Part shown: positions 29,957 to 40,658 of the stretch, piece after piece
How positions within the stretch are numbered: position 1 is the stretch's first letter
Layout of the letters: every line of letters begins with the position of its first letter
From: Rhodomicrobium sp.
Lineage (GTDB): Bacteria > Pseudomonadota > Alphaproteobacteria > Rhizobiales > HXMU1428-3
Length of the DNA stretch: 64,000 nt
Direction: 5' to 3'
NCBI GenBank assembly: GCA_021604665.1
Contig: BQJK01000001.1
Coordinates: 1,020,419 to 1,084,418, forward strand
Position numbers and translations under genes: made by a program
Notes under the pieces: generated by a model
What the model was told of the DNA's origin: nothing
What the model saw: only the letters and a program-made list of their open reading frames with translations
Database searches by the model: none

Positions 29957-32839
29957 TCAAGAGCCCGGCAACAAAACATCGCCGTCGCCACCTTCCATCG
30001 GTACCTGATAGGCAAGAATAGCCGCTTCAGCATTTTCCAAAAACCGGCGCATCCTGTTTGCCTGATCCATCTGCTCAGCTTCAAGGTAAATATCATGCGC
30101 CTCAGCAAAACAGCGCAGAGCCCGCCAAAGCCCATCATGCTGGCCATAATGCTCACTACGATCCATCATAATTTGCCCGATATCATTCAAAACTTCAGCG
30201 CGGCTCAACGGTGTTGAACTACGCGGCGTTAAACTTAGATATCTCTCAAAAGCACCTACAGCTTCATTCAAGGCGGAAAGATCAAATTGCACGCGAGCAA
30301 AGGTCGCAAGCAGCTGGCCAAGCTTTAAGTGCAGCCCCGCTTCAATATGGGGTATAGGATAGCGGACGGGCGCACCATCTCCATCATCTTGATCAGATGA
30401 ACAAATCGCAATCGCCTTCTCCAAGAGGTAATGCGCCTCATGGAAGTCTTCCGCTTCACCATCAAGTTTATATTGCCGTTTAGACAACAAGCCCACCAGG
30501 TTCCCAACTTCAACAGACCATCTAAGGTCACGCAACCCTTCAGAGGCAATAACCACAAGCTCCCGCCGGTCGTTAATCGCCCGGTCAAGCGCCATATTGT
30601 CCCCTTCAAGTTGAAACAGCATTTCCCGGAGGCGAGCCCGAAGACGCAGCAACACATCGCGCTGCGGCCAATGCCCATTATTCTGGCCAATCACCGCACT
30701 AATATGGGAAACAGCTTTTTTCGCCTGGCCTCTGTCCCGCTTTAATAGCGCAACGCGCGCCCGCCCCACCGCCAGCGCCCGGTCAACCTCTTCAGTAAAA
30801 CGACCTCCATCATGGGGCGCCTTTTTCAACTGATGTAATTGCTTAATAGCAGCACGATGCATCTCTTCATCATTGGTAATACCACCGCAATTCAGAGTGG
30901 CTTGCGCCAGATAGTAAGAAAGCCGCTGCCGCCGCGCCGCTGTTAAGTACATCTGCGGTTCATTCAACGCGCTAAAATGATGAATGGCCTTTTCCAAAAG
31001 ATCCCTGTCACCAAATCTGGTGCCCCAACCAAGATAAAGCCGTGCCAGCTCAAAGCGAATATCAGCCTGCCGCCTTGTCGCCCAAAAATCACGCGGTCGG
31101 CTAGAGGCAAGCGCTGCTAAAAAGGCATTCTCTGCCCGTTGCCAGTTTTGCAGACCCATATGCCGGCGCGCGCTGTTTTGTGCCAAAGTCCCCTTGGCAA
31201 AATGCGCCTCGGCAATCGCACCGCTATCACCAACGCGCTGCCAAAATTCAATCGCTCTATCAAGGCTCGTTTCTATTTTCCGATAATCATGAGTGATATA
31301 GTCCTGTCCAAGCTGTAGGTCCGGCACATTAGCCAACCGCCCCTCACCCGGCGCAGATTTAATCAGAGCGCTCTCACCCCCACTCGCAGCACCATTGCTA
31401 TTCGCCTTATTCAAAGCGTTCTGGCTATCCTCAGCCTCAAGCGCCAGCGACCCCTCAGTTTCATCGCCGCGGCCATCATCAGCCTCAGCATCCCTAAGGT
31501 CACAGCTTTCATGCACCAGCTGTGCATCATCCCCCTGAGGTAAGGCGCCTCCCTCAGGGCCCGGCTCAAACCAATCACCTTCCAAAGGGCGCGCCGTCTG
31601 AAAATAGCTACCTGTTAGCGCCCCATTAGAAAGCGCCAATTTACACATCATCTTGCCCCAGCTGGCCGGGAAATTATCACTGCGAAAATGGCGCGTACTT
31701 TCTAAAGCGCAGCCCACCACCCGTTGGAAAAGCCCGCTGCCCCCCTGCAATTGGGCAAGGGACAGCGCGGCCATCGCTTCATTAGCTTTTATCCCCGCCC
31801 ATTCCGTCACATCCCGGTCACGCCAATTATGTGCAGAAGCAATATCATAATAGCCAAGCGCGCGGCGAAGAGAGACAGCATCATTTTCTAAAAGCCCCGC
31901 CACCAGAAAACACCAGCCAGTCACCACAACAGCCTCTTGGTACAGAACAGGCTGCGTAAGCCGCAGCCCCTCAACCTCACGGCTTAACCGGTTACCCCAG
32001 GCAAGCAGCTGTTTAGCTGGCACACTCATCCCCTCTATGCCAGCTCCCCGGCTTACCAAACCAGCAACGGTTACTGAAAGGATCACAGATTGCAGCGCTG
32101 GCAACTGGCGCGTCAGCCCATTGAGTTGAAATATCGGAAAATCAAAACATTCGTAGCTAAGAAGAATCGATCCCTCAGGCTTTTGCCCATAATTGCCACC
32201 AGCATCAGGAACCGAGCGATCGGCCCCCCTGACCAACCCACCACCATTGCCATTGTCATATTCAGAATAGTGATAGCCGGAGATAACCGCCCCATGCTCA
32301 TCTGCACCGGCAATGGTCTCCATCACCACCGGCCCTTGAGGAAAGAAGGATAAGCGCAAACAACGCCCTTCAACCTGCCCATTGATAGATAACGACAACC
32401 CGCCATCACAAGACTTTTTGCCAGTCGCTTTAGAACGGGGCAGCCCCTCATGCGAGGCCCGGTCTTCAGCCCCCTCAACAACGCCAGTTATCAGACGAAA
32501 CGGGGCCCACTCTCCACGACCAGAAAACACCCCGCCAAAAAGACCACCCGAAAGACTGCGCCGCAATGTGGACAACACAGTCTCCCCCACATGCCCGTGC
32601 AAATCCCCTTCAAAGCCCCGAATAACAATCCGCCTCACCACACCATCAAACCGCGTTTCATAAGGACGGTCATGATTAGACCGAGGAGAGGCAGCTACAG
32701 CCAAACTACCGCGCAGCCACTGCCACAACCAGACGCAAAAGCCTCCAAGCGCAAACAGGGCCAGTGTAACCAACACCACCCCAATAACCGAACCGCCAAT
32801 TAAGTGAGCACCCGGCACATACCACTCAGAAAAATTCAT
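29957..32839 (-). CDS. Large membrane-anchored protein with TPR-like helical repeats, function unknown
   Basis: N-terminal TM helix (GGSVIGVVLVTLALFALGGFCVWLW) and extended helical region with TPR-like A/L/Y periodicity; MNFSEW start proposed, ORF extends to 32956. Confidence 0.65.
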   Translation of the reverse strand: MNFSEWYVPGAHLIGGSVIGVVLVTLALFALGGFCVWLWQWLRGSLAVAASPRSNHDRPYETRFDGVVRRIVIRGFEGDLHGHVGETVLSTLRRSLSGGLFGGVFSGRGEWAPFRLITGVVEGAEDRASHEGLPRSKATGKKSCDGGLSLSINGQVEGRCLRLSFFPQGPVVMETIAGADEHGAVISGYHYSEYDNGNGGGLVRGADRSVPDAGGNYGQKPEGSILLSYECFDFPIFQLNGLTRQLPALQSVILSVTVAGLVSRGAGIEGMSVPAKQLLAWGNRLSREVEGLRLTQPVLYQEAVVVTGWCFLVAGLLENDAVSLRRALGYYDIASAHNWRDRDVTEWAGIKANEAMAALSLAQLQGGSGLFQRVVGCALESTRHFRSDNFPASWGKMMCKLALSNGALTGSYFQTARPLEGDWFEPGPEGGALPQGDDAQLVHESCDLRDAEADDGRGDETEGSLALEAEDSQNALNKANSNGAASGGESALIKSAPGEGRLANVPDLQLGQDYITHDYRKIETSLDRAIEFWQRVGDSGAIAEAHFAKGTLAQNSARRHMGLQNWQRAENAFLAALASSRPRDFWATRRQADIRFELARLYLGWGTRFGDRDLLEKAIHHFSALNEPQMYLTAARRQRLSYYLAQATLNCGGITNDEEMHRAAIKQLHQLKKAPHDGGRFTEEVDRALAVGRARVALLKRDRGQAKKAVSHISAVIGQNNGHWPQRDVLLRLRARLREMLFQLEGDNMALDRAINDRRELVVIASEGLRDLRWSVEVGNLVGLLSKRQYKLDGEAEDFHEAHYLLEKAIAICSSDQDDGDGAPVRYPIPHIEAGLHLKLGQLLATFARVQFDLSALNEAVGAFERYLSLTPRSSTPLSRAEVLNDIGQIMMDRSEHYGQHDGLWRALRCFAEAHDIYLEAEQMDQANRMRRFLENAEAAILAYQVPMEGGDGDVLLPGS

Positions 32840-33496
32840 ATTCAGCGCCAAAATAAGCGCCCCCTCATCTCTATACGTCTGGAAAAAACCTGAACTACAG
32901 CAAAAACCCTGAACTACAGTGCTCATTATAAACTGTAGCCGCAGCTGAAAAACCAAATTCCAAAGCTGTGATTAATAACGGACCGAAAAACCGACAACGC
33001 TGCCCAACATCAATGCCCAATCACAAAGGACCGGATAATGGGTTCATATCAATGGCCAATTTCAGATAGCCAGCAAACAACCGCTACAAAGCTCATCAAC
33101 CGCCGCGCCCAATGAGACATAAACTGTCTCAACTAAGCTCATCAGTTAACTCCACTTCTTTTAGCGCGGCCTCATAATCGGCGCAAGCAACAGTATTGGA
33201 GAGGTAATATGCTCAGTTTTCAGGCTGCGTGTTCATTTTTTGCACCAAAATAAACTGGTACATGCCCTCTTTTTGGTCAATTTCCCTTAATTTTTCTATT
33301 AAGCGTCACACCCATATGGTAAATCATCAAACGCCTTGATCAGGCCAAGGAGGGATGATTAATCTCATTTTCAAAGCGGCTGGGTCAAAGCTCAGGTCAT
33401 TGATCTGAACCATTAGAAATACAAAGTTGTATAATAAATAAATATCCTCCATATGAATTATTCAGGCGGGGAGTTAGTTTGAGAGAGGGGCGCATA

Positions 33497-33676
33497 ATGC
33501 GACTAAATCCACCAACAATCTTTATCTTTCTGATTTCACTTATTCTGGCAGTTGCTGCCATTGCCGGCCATCAGGGTCTGGTTGACATTCCATCTGTAAT
33601 TGCTGCTCAGGATTTCTGGCTGGCGATCGGTGCATATATTGTACTAGCCATCGGTAATCTCGTTCGCGGTCTTTAA
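33497..33676 (+). CDS. Small two-helix membrane protein (59 aa)
   Basis: MRLNPPTIFIFLISLILAVAAIAGHQGLVDIPSVIAAQDFWLAIGAYIVLAIGNLVRGL; followed directly by a strong terminator. Confidence 0.7.
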   Translation: MRLNPPTIFIFLISLILAVAAIAGHQGLVDIPSVIAAQDFWLAIGAYIVLAIGNLVRGL

Positions 33677-33701
33677 GTCTCGCTTGAGATATGATCACTA
33701 A

Positions 33702-33735
33702 AAAACGCGCGGAAGAGACCTTCCGCGCGTTTTGT
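33702..33735. terminator. Bidirectional terminator
   Basis: aaaacgcgcggaa gagacc ttccgcgcgtttt. Confidence 0.9.
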
Positions 33736-33773
33736 TATTTTTAGACCTATTTAACAGTTAAAGCACCGGCAAC

Positions 33774-35060
33774 TCAGGCAGCTTTCTGCTTCATTCGCGG
33801 CATTTTCATCAGCCTGAACAGTAACCGCTCCAACAACGGCTCTGTGACCCCGCTCCGCAATTTACGCAGGTGATACCGCTCCATAGAGCGCTTGACCACA
33901 TGCACAAACCGCCCCTCAATAATCCTGTCAATATTACGCGGCGGGCATTGCGGCACCGCAAGAAACGCAGCCCCCCTGTCTCCAAAATCAATCATAAAAA
34001 AGCCATTGCCCGTCGGTTCATAAACCGGGTAACGCTTGCGCAAAACTTCACCAAGATTTCCAGCAACAGTGCTTGTCATGCTCTCTCGCAAAAAGTCAGA
34101 GCAAGGGTGCCCCGTCTCCATCGGCGTCGGCTCCATCACATCAGTGGGCGCAACAATCTCACCAAGCGCAAAAATATTCGGGTAAGCAACAGACTGCAAA
34201 TAGCGATTGGTACGGATAAGCCCAGCCCGATCTGTTAACCCCTCAACTTCGGTGATGTACCGCTCAGCCCGCATGGCTGGCCACAACAGACCAAACCTCG
34301 TTTCAATCATTTTGCGCCCGCGCGGCAGCCCGTCATCATCAAAATGGACAACGTGAAACGCCTCTTCATCCACCCGGTCAATCGCGGCGTTACTGGTCCA
34401 CTGAATTTGTCTGGCGCGGAACTCTCCCTCCAGCAAACGAGCAGAATTACCAACACCGCCAATTCCAAAATGCCCGGGAAACGGCTCCGGTGTTACAAAG
34501 CGCAGCGGCACTTTATCCCGCAGCCTGTGGCGGCGCAACAAACGGTCCACATTGAAAACATATTGATAAGCACTCTGATAATCGATAGCACCTGGCGCGC
34601 AGGCGACTGTCATCGGCCCTGGTGAATTTAAAAAATCCTGAAAGGCAATTTCCGCCCGCATGGTTTCATCATCGCTCGTCAGCGAATGGACCATATGCTG
34701 AGAGCTAACCAGCCCGGGAATATGATCCTTAGCAGGCTCCATACCATCACTGATAACAAGATAATCAAACGGTACCCGGCGGCCATTATCCATCACCACC
34801 ACCTGCCGCTCCGGGTGCAATTCCCGTACAGAGCCTAGTGTCAGGTTAATGGAAAAGCGCTCACAAATTTCAGCAATATCAAGGCGCGCTGCATCAACCT
34901 TCTGCAGGCCAACGCTCACATAAGGCAGCGCAGAGCGCACAATCCCCTCCCCACTCCGGGAGATGATCGTCACCCAATCTTCATCTGCCATCAGCTTTTT
35001 CAACTGCAACGCAGCCGTCAAGCATTGGAGACCCTGACCAATGATAACGATGTGAGCCAT
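33774..35060 (-). CDS. FAD/NAD(P)-dependent oxidoreductase, sulfide:quinone reductase/NDH-2-like
   Basis: MAHIVIIGQGLQCLTAALQLKKL; DYLVISDGMEPAKDHIPGL; PNIFALGEIVAPTDVMEPTPMETGH; ATG 35060 preferred over track start 35141. Confidence 0.8.
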   Translation of the reverse strand: MAHIVIIGQGLQCLTAALQLKKLMADEDWVTIISRSGEGIVRSALPYVSVGLQKVDAARLDIAEICERFSINLTLGSVRELHPERQVVVMDNGRRVPFDYLVISDGMEPAKDHIPGLVSSQHMVHSLTSDDETMRAEIAFQDFLNSPGPMTVACAPGAIDYQSAYQYVFNVDRLLRRHRLRDKVPLRFVTPEPFPGHFGIGGVGNSARLLEGEFRARQIQWTSNAAIDRVDEEAFHVVHFDDDGLPRGRKMIETRFGLLWPAMRAERYITEVEGLTDRAGLIRTNRYLQSVAYPNIFALGEIVAPTDVMEPTPMETGHPCSDFLRESMTSTVAGNLGEVLRKRYPVYEPTGNGFFMIDFGDRGAAFLAVPQCPPRNIDRIIEGRFVHVVKRSMERYHLRKLRSGVTEPLLERLLFRLMKMPRMKQKAA

Positions 35061-35403
35061 ATGCGGCGCCTTTAAACCCTTAAGTTTTACGCACTCTACG
35101 TCGCCGCCCTGCTGATAATTGCACCAGCTAATTACGATCATTTAAGACAATAAAGGCAAAGCAAACGCTGATAACGGCGGGTTGTACCGTCAGTTGCATT
35201 ACCAACCATGCTATGATTGGCAGCAACACAACCCATTAAAGTCGGATTACGCCATACTATAAAGGTGGTAGAAGATGAATCAGCTAACTGTCAATGGGCC
35301 GCATAAGGATAGCCACAACTGAAAAAAGGCGCCTCTATACCAGGGCGCTCATTAAAAAAGAAATGAAGAATAAAACTTAGCCACACAATCAGGAGAAAAC
35401 ATC

Positions 35404-36270
35404 ATGGTAAAGGCAGCATGGATAGGTCTGGGTGTAATGGGCCACCCAATGGCAATGTATTTAAGCCGCCACCCTGATATTGAGCTAACCATCTATAATC
35501 GCACAACAGAAAAAGCCGCCAATTGGTGCCGTGAGCATGATGGCATCATCGCCCGCACCATAGAAGACGCCGCTAAAGGCGCAGCTTTTGTCTTCTCCTG
35601 CGTCGGCAATGATGAAGACCTGAAAGAGGTGACCACAGGCCCGGAAGGCGCCTTCAAAACCATGCCCCAGGAGGCCGTGTTTATTGATCACTCAACCATC
35701 AGCGCCAGCGCCGCAAGAGAAGTAGCGGATATCGCCAGAACACAAAATCTCTATTTTCTCGATGCCCCAGTCACTGGCGGCCAAAAAGGGGCCGAGGCAG
35801 GCACATTGAGCATAATGGTCGGCGGCGAGGCAACAGCGCTGCAAACCGCCCAGCCCCTTATAGAGACTTACTCAAGCGCCATACAGCATATGGGCCCACC
35901 TGGCAGCGGACAACTGACCAAAATGGTCAATCAAATCGCCATTTCCGGGTTGGTTCAGGGCCTGGCAGAGGCGATAAATTTTGCCAAAGCTGCCAATCTT
36001 GATGTTGAAAAAGTTTTAAGCGTCACCACCAAAGGCGCAGCCCGCAGCTGGCAGATGGAAAACAGCGGCAAATCAATGGCTGAAGGTCATTTTGATTTTG
36101 GTTTCGCCGTTGATTGGATGCGCAAAGATCTCGGCATCTGCCTTGATGAAGCAGGCAGAAATGGCGCAGATCTACCAGTGACCACTCAAGTGAAAAGCTT
36201 TTTAGATGAGGTTAGTCAAAAGGGCAGCGGCCGCAAAGACATCACCAGCCTGATCACCCGCCTCACGTAA
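35404..36270 (+). CDS. NAD(P)-dependent beta-hydroxyacid dehydrogenase (3-hydroxyisobutyrate dehydrogenase-like)
   Basis: IGLGVMGHPMAMYLSRH, FLDAPVTGGQKGAEAGTLSIMVGG, GSGQLTKMVNQ. Confidence 0.93.
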   Translation: MVKAAWIGLGVMGHPMAMYLSRHPDIELTIYNRTTEKAANWCREHDGIIARTIEDAAKGAAFVFSCVGNDEDLKEVTTGPEGAFKTMPQEAVFIDHSTISASAAREVADIARTQNLYFLDAPVTGGQKGAEAGTLSIMVGGEATALQTAQPLIETYSSAIQHMGPPGSGQLTKMVNQIAISGLVQGLAEAINFAKAANLDVEKVLSVTTKGAARSWQMENSGKSMAEGHFDFGFAVDWMRKDLGICLDEAGRNGADLPVTTQVKSFLDEVSQKGSGRKDITSLITRLT

Positions 36271-36312
36271 CAAGCCGTCAATCCTGAGCCTTACTCTTTG
36301 TGAATTGCGATT

Positions 36313-36807
36313 TTAAGAGGCAGAATCAAGCGCTTCAAAAGCTCCATTCGCATAGCCAAGCGGCAATTGCGTTGTGAACTTAATCTGCTCCATGGCGAAA
36401 GAGGATGAAACATCCGCAATCTCAACATCCTGGATAAGCCGTTTATAGAACCGGTCATAAGAGGCAATATCCGGCACCACAACCCGCAGCAGATAATCAA
36501 CCTGACCGCTCATACGATAAAATTCTACAACTTCAGGAAATTCTTCTATCGCTTTATGGAAGCCATCTAACCAATCCTGGCTATGTTGGTTTGTGGTCAC
36601 AAACACAAACACCGTAACAGGCGCATTGACTTTCCTCGGGTCCAGTAAAGCCACCCGATTACGTATCACACCCATTTCTTCCATTTTTTGAATTCGCCGC
36701 CAGCACGGCGTGGTTGAAAGCCCAACCTTCTTGCCAATTTCCGCCACGGGAATTGTGCAATCTTTCTGTAGAATTTCCAAAATCCTGATATCAAGTTTAT
36801 CAAGCAT
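36313..36807 (-). CDS. Lrp/AsnC family transcriptional regulator
   Basis: LDKLDIRILEILQKDCTIPVAEIGKKVGLSTTPCWRRIQKMEEMGVI; C-terminal RAM-type region. Confidence 0.95.
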   Translation of the reverse strand: MLDKLDIRILEILQKDCTIPVAEIGKKVGLSTTPCWRRIQKMEEMGVIRNRVALLDPRKVNAPVTVFVFVTTNQHSQDWLDGFHKAIEEFPEVVEFYRMSGQVDYLLRVVVPDIASYDRFYKRLIQDVEIADVSSSFAMEQIKFTTQLPLGYANGAFEALDSAS

Positions 36808-37248
36808 AGGTTACATAGCGCCTCTCAGCTCTGATCACCGCTAATATTCTTAGCGATAAATCCCCACCTAAAAAATACGAGTGTGCCCTCAATTAAGTTG
36901 CAACATGTCATAGGACCTCTAATTTAGAAGCTCATACGGGACGCAACGACTTTAAATATGTAAAACCACCATAAATGAGCGAAACCATTTCCTTTTGGCT
37001 ATAAATGGCGGTCTTAAAATATAGAGCCCACAAACGCTCTCCTCAGTACATGTTGCCACGCCAACTCACAAAAGCCTCTCAATACACAATTTATAAAATC
37101 TCTTTCTCATGTATTCTATCAAGACTACATGATCATGGAATAATATTCTACACAAAGAGACTTATCGTACCATTTATTCTTTTTAAATTTAATCACAACA
37201 AGGTTTAGAAAGGCATGAGAAAGGTCAAACAATGGCAAAATTAACTGT

Positions 37249-37743
37249 CTAATATCGCGGGTTTTGACGCCGCCAGGCTTGCGGCATCGTAAATTCACCC
37301 TGCCACACCCCGCGTTTGGCAGATTTAGCGGCGCGCTCTTCCGTTTTGAAATTTCCACCATAAGAAACAGCCCAGCCCTCAGCCACCATCCAGCGGTTTA
37401 ATTCAGTCCCCCCAGCGCTACAATAAGCCAACAACCGCTCATGCCGGTCAAATTCACCCCCCGTACAGTCAACCGCCTGCGAAGCAATCTTTTTGCGCAA
37501 AGCAGTAAGAGAAGCCCGGCCGCAGGCCCATTCGGCGCCGTTTTTCCGGCATTTTTGTGCCAGTTCTGGGGCATCAATGCCTTTCAGGCGAATGCGCTCA
37601 CCCTTCAATTCCAGGCTATCGCCATCAACCACCCGCGCCCGGCCAGCAACCTCATCTTGAAAAACATCCTGTTGCAGCCACAGCAACCCTGAAAACACCA
37701 GAATTACCACCACCGCCAGCCATTTCCCGCTATCGCCGCTCAT
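37249..37743 (-). CDS. Thermonuclease (SNase-like) family protein with N-terminal TM/signal
   Basis: RARVVDGDSLELKGERIRLKGIDAPELAQKC and DRHERLLAYCSAGGTELNRWMVAEGWAV. Confidence 0.92.
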   Translation of the reverse strand: MSGDSGKWLAVVVILVFSGLLWLQQDVFQDEVAGRARVVDGDSLELKGERIRLKGIDAPELAQKCRKNGAEWACGRASLTALRKKIASQAVDCTGGEFDRHERLLAYCSAGGTELNRWMVAEGWAVSYGGNFKTEERAAKSAKRGVWQGEFTMPQAWRRQNPRY

Positions 37744-37887
37744 TCTGACCCACCATCTAATAAACTATTAAGTATCTGATTTTCGACCAAATTTTAGTAA
37801 ATATAAACGAGAAATTAGGAATTAGAAATATAGACTAAACCATAAATCTGGGGATCAAGCGCCTGTGGCCATTAAAACAGCCATAGC

Positions 37888-39582
37888 GTGAGTGAGTTGA
37901 GTATGGGTGCAGTGAACAATATTGCGCAAAAAAACCGCCATCTGAATACGGTTCAGAATATGCGGCTATCATCTTCTGTTAAAGAAGCACGGGACAAGCT
38001 CGGCCATAAACAAGGTACTGATCGCTTTCAGTATGAACTGTTGCGCATGTTCGCCCGTAATGAGCTAACAGCCTCACTCTCCATCCCCCTATTCGCAGTT
38101 ATTCTTGCTGTCAGCATCTCCATCTGGGCACCGCTCACACTGGTTTCTATCTGGGTCGGCACCGTCTTTGTCTCCAAAGGCGTCATTCTCATTATCTGCC
38201 GCCGTTTCACAGACTTGCCGCGCCCAAAAGTAAACTTGAAACTCTGGCGCCAACGCCTCATTGTGGCTGAAACATTCTATGGCCTCTCCTGGGCAGGCAT
38301 AGTGCTGATCGCCGCCGGCACAAAAGACCCCGTGGCCCATGTTTTCATCTTTGCCTCTTTCATTGCCGTGATTTCAATCCGCATGATGTTTGCCTCAACC
38401 ATCATGCCCCTGGTGCTTGCAGGCACCGCCCCAATGACCTTCGGCCTTGTTATCCACTTCCTCGCCTTGCAAGAGCCGTTCTACTGGGCCTTGGCGGCCA
38501 TGGTTGTCGGCATTCACGTTTACCTGATTTACCTCATGTCCGGCTTGAACTCGACCGTTTACGCCATGCTTGAATACCGGGCCGAAAAAGACATCCTCAT
38601 CGGCCGCCTGGAAGAAGCCAAAGCCTTCTCGGATGATGCAAGACATCGCGCCGAGGAAGCCAACCTCGCAAAATCTCGCTTTCTCGCCACCATGAGCCAT
38701 GAGCTGAGAACGCCATTAAATGCTATTCTGGGTTTTTCAGAAGTTATGAAGACCGAGGTTTTTGGCCCCCATTCCAACCCGACTTACAAAGAATATGCCA
38801 CCGACATTCACAATAGCGGCAACCACCTTCTGAACCTGATTAACGAGATACTCGACCTTTCCCGCATCGAAGCAGAACGCTATGAGCTGCATGAGCAAAC
38901 AGTGAAGCTGGCCGATATTGCGGAAGATTGCCAGCATCTCATCTCCATGCGCGCCCGCAACAAAGACATCACCTTAAACTTTGTAGAAGATAAAGACCTC
39001 ACCGCCATTTGGGTGGATGAACGCGCCATCCGCCAGGTGGTGCTGAACCTTCTCTCTAATGCGGTTAAATTCACCCCGCCTAATGGCACCATCACCCTCA
39101 CCATAGGCGGCACCCACACCGGTGGCCAATATCTCACTGTCGCAGACACCGGCCCCGGCATCCCGGAAGATGAAATTGAAAAAGTTTTGAAACCGTTTGG
39201 CCAGGGCTCCCTTGCCCACCAAACGGCTGAGGGCGGCACAGGCCTTGGCCTGGCCATTTGCCAAAAGCTCATCACCCTGCATGATGGTGAATTTAAGCTA
39301 ACAAGCGAACTGCGCCATGGCACCACCGTGCGCATTGAAATCCCCTCAAAAAGAGTAATGCAAGGCATGGCGGCCCTGGATCCAAATGCGCCGCTTAGTT
39401 TAAAATCTCAGGCGCAACCCCTTGACCGCGAAAGCAAAGAGTTTGAAGAGCTAACCCAACAAATTCAGCGGATCATCAAAAGCCGGCAAATAAAGCGCGA
39501 TATCATGACCTCACAGAATGAGGAAGTTGACGAAGACCCGTTAGAAATTCTAAGAACCGCAGCAAGGGAAAATAAACTTTAA
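37888..39582 (+). CDS. Membrane sensor histidine kinase (HisKA/HATPase_c)
   Basis: Multiple TM helices; KSRFLATMSHELRTPLNAILGFSEVMKTEVFG; NLLSNAVKFTPPNG; ADTGPGIPEDEI; GGTGLGLAICQKL; alternative ATG start at 37903. Confidence 0.93.
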   Translation: MSELSMGAVNNIAQKNRHLNTVQNMRLSSSVKEARDKLGHKQGTDRFQYELLRMFARNELTASLSIPLFAVILAVSISIWAPLTLVSIWVGTVFVSKGVILIICRRFTDLPRPKVNLKLWRQRLIVAETFYGLSWAGIVLIAAGTKDPVAHVFIFASFIAVISIRMMFASTIMPLVLAGTAPMTFGLVIHFLALQEPFYWALAAMVVGIHVYLIYLMSGLNSTVYAMLEYRAEKDILIGRLEEAKAFSDDARHRAEEANLAKSRFLATMSHELRTPLNAILGFSEVMKTEVFGPHSNPTYKEYATDIHNSGNHLLNLINEILDLSRIEAERYELHEQTVKLADIAEDCQHLISMRARNKDITLNFVEDKDLTAIWVDERAIRQVVLNLLSNAVKFTPPNGTITLTIGGTHTGGQYLTVADTGPGIPEDEIEKVLKPFGQGSLAHQTAEGGTGLGLAICQKLITLHDGEFKLTSELRHGTTVRIEIPSKRVMQGMAALDPNAPLSLKSQAQPLDRESKEFEELTQQIQRIIKSRQIKRDIMTSQNEEVDEDPLEILRTAARENKL

Positions 39583-39884
39583 CCACGCAGCCCCACCCTT
39601 CTTAGTGCTTGTGGACAGGCAAAAAAATATCCACAATCCCCTCAAAGACATAGTCTAGGCCACATTGCGGATATGATTTTTTGCCAAAACAACAAATGTT
39701 ATTCAGCAACATAAATTTAGAAACATGCTTAGTGAGCGCAATTCTGCCGATCATTATGAGGGAGATGGCAAAACGTGAAGCTCCCTCACCCGCAAGAACG
39801 TAATATAATCAATATCCAAATTTCCATAAGACCTGCTGTCACTGCCAAGAGACCCAAGCGCAATTCATTCCGGAGGACATATAA

Positions 39885-40592
39885 GTGAGTAGTTGGATCG
39901 CCCTAGGCCTGTTGATCATTTCAGCGTTGGTCCTTGTTCTCTATCATGATCAAGGCACAATCGCCGGGCTCCAAAGCTCAAACTTTGCCGGTCTCATGGC
40001 CAGTGTCGCCCTCCTTATCTGGATAGGCAGCTCGGTTCTGCGTGATTATTCCGGAAAATATGGCCGCGCCCTCAAAGACTTAACCACCTGGACAGGGATT
40101 ACCCTCATTCTCGTCACCCTCTACACCTTCCGCATCGAACTTATGGAAGGCTCCGAGCGCGTGCTCCAGCAGCTGATGCCAGCAGGCACAAACATCTCAC
40201 TCAGCCCCTATAATAATGAACGCGCCACAGTCCGCATCCGCAAAAAAAATGACGGCCATTTCATTATTAATACCCTCACAAACAACAAGCCCCTGACCAT
40301 GTTGCTTGATACAGGCGCATCCACAGTCGTCCTCAGCGCTAACGATGCCCGCGCCATCGGCATAGACACCACAAAGCTGCGATACGTCATTCCGGTCGAT
40401 ACAGCGAACGGTAAAACCCTTGCAGCCCGCATCACAATCAAGAGTTTAGCAGTTGGCCCCATTAAGTTACGCCGCATTGAAGCCCTCGTCGCCGGAGAGG
40501 GAGATTTAAGAGAAAGTCTCCTTGGTATGAGTTTTTTAAACCGTTTGCGCTCTTATGAGGTTACTGGGGATTTTCTGGTTTTAAGAAGTTAA
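39885..40592 (+). CDS. Retropepsin-like (clan AA, TIGR02281-type) membrane aspartic protease, copy 1
   Basis: N-terminal TM helices; LTMLLDTGASTVVLSANDARAIGID; GTG start with upstream ggagg. Confidence 0.85.
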   Translation: MSSWIALGLLIISALVLVLYHDQGTIAGLQSSNFAGLMASVALLIWIGSSVLRDYSGKYGRALKDLTTWTGITLILVTLYTFRIELMEGSERVLQQLMPAGTNISLSPYNNERATVRIRKKNDGHFIINTLTNNKPLTMLLDTGASTVVLSANDARAIGIDTTKLRYVIPVDTANGKTLAARITIKSLAVGPIKLRRIEALVAGEGDLRESLLGMSFLNRLRSYEVTGDFLVLRS

Positions 40593-40658
40593 GCCCTAAA
40601 AGCCGCTCATCATAACAATGTAACCTTAAGGCTCATCTACCAGCCGAGGCCGATATAA

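Noticed and set aside
37005-37361. Short ORFs in the AT-rich gap between the Lrp regulator and the SNase gene
   Set aside because: AT-rich intergenic composition, no family resemblance
38028-39368. Several minus-strand ORFs inside the histidine kinase gene
   Set aside because: Shadow ORFs opposite a clear HisKA/HATPase coding sequence
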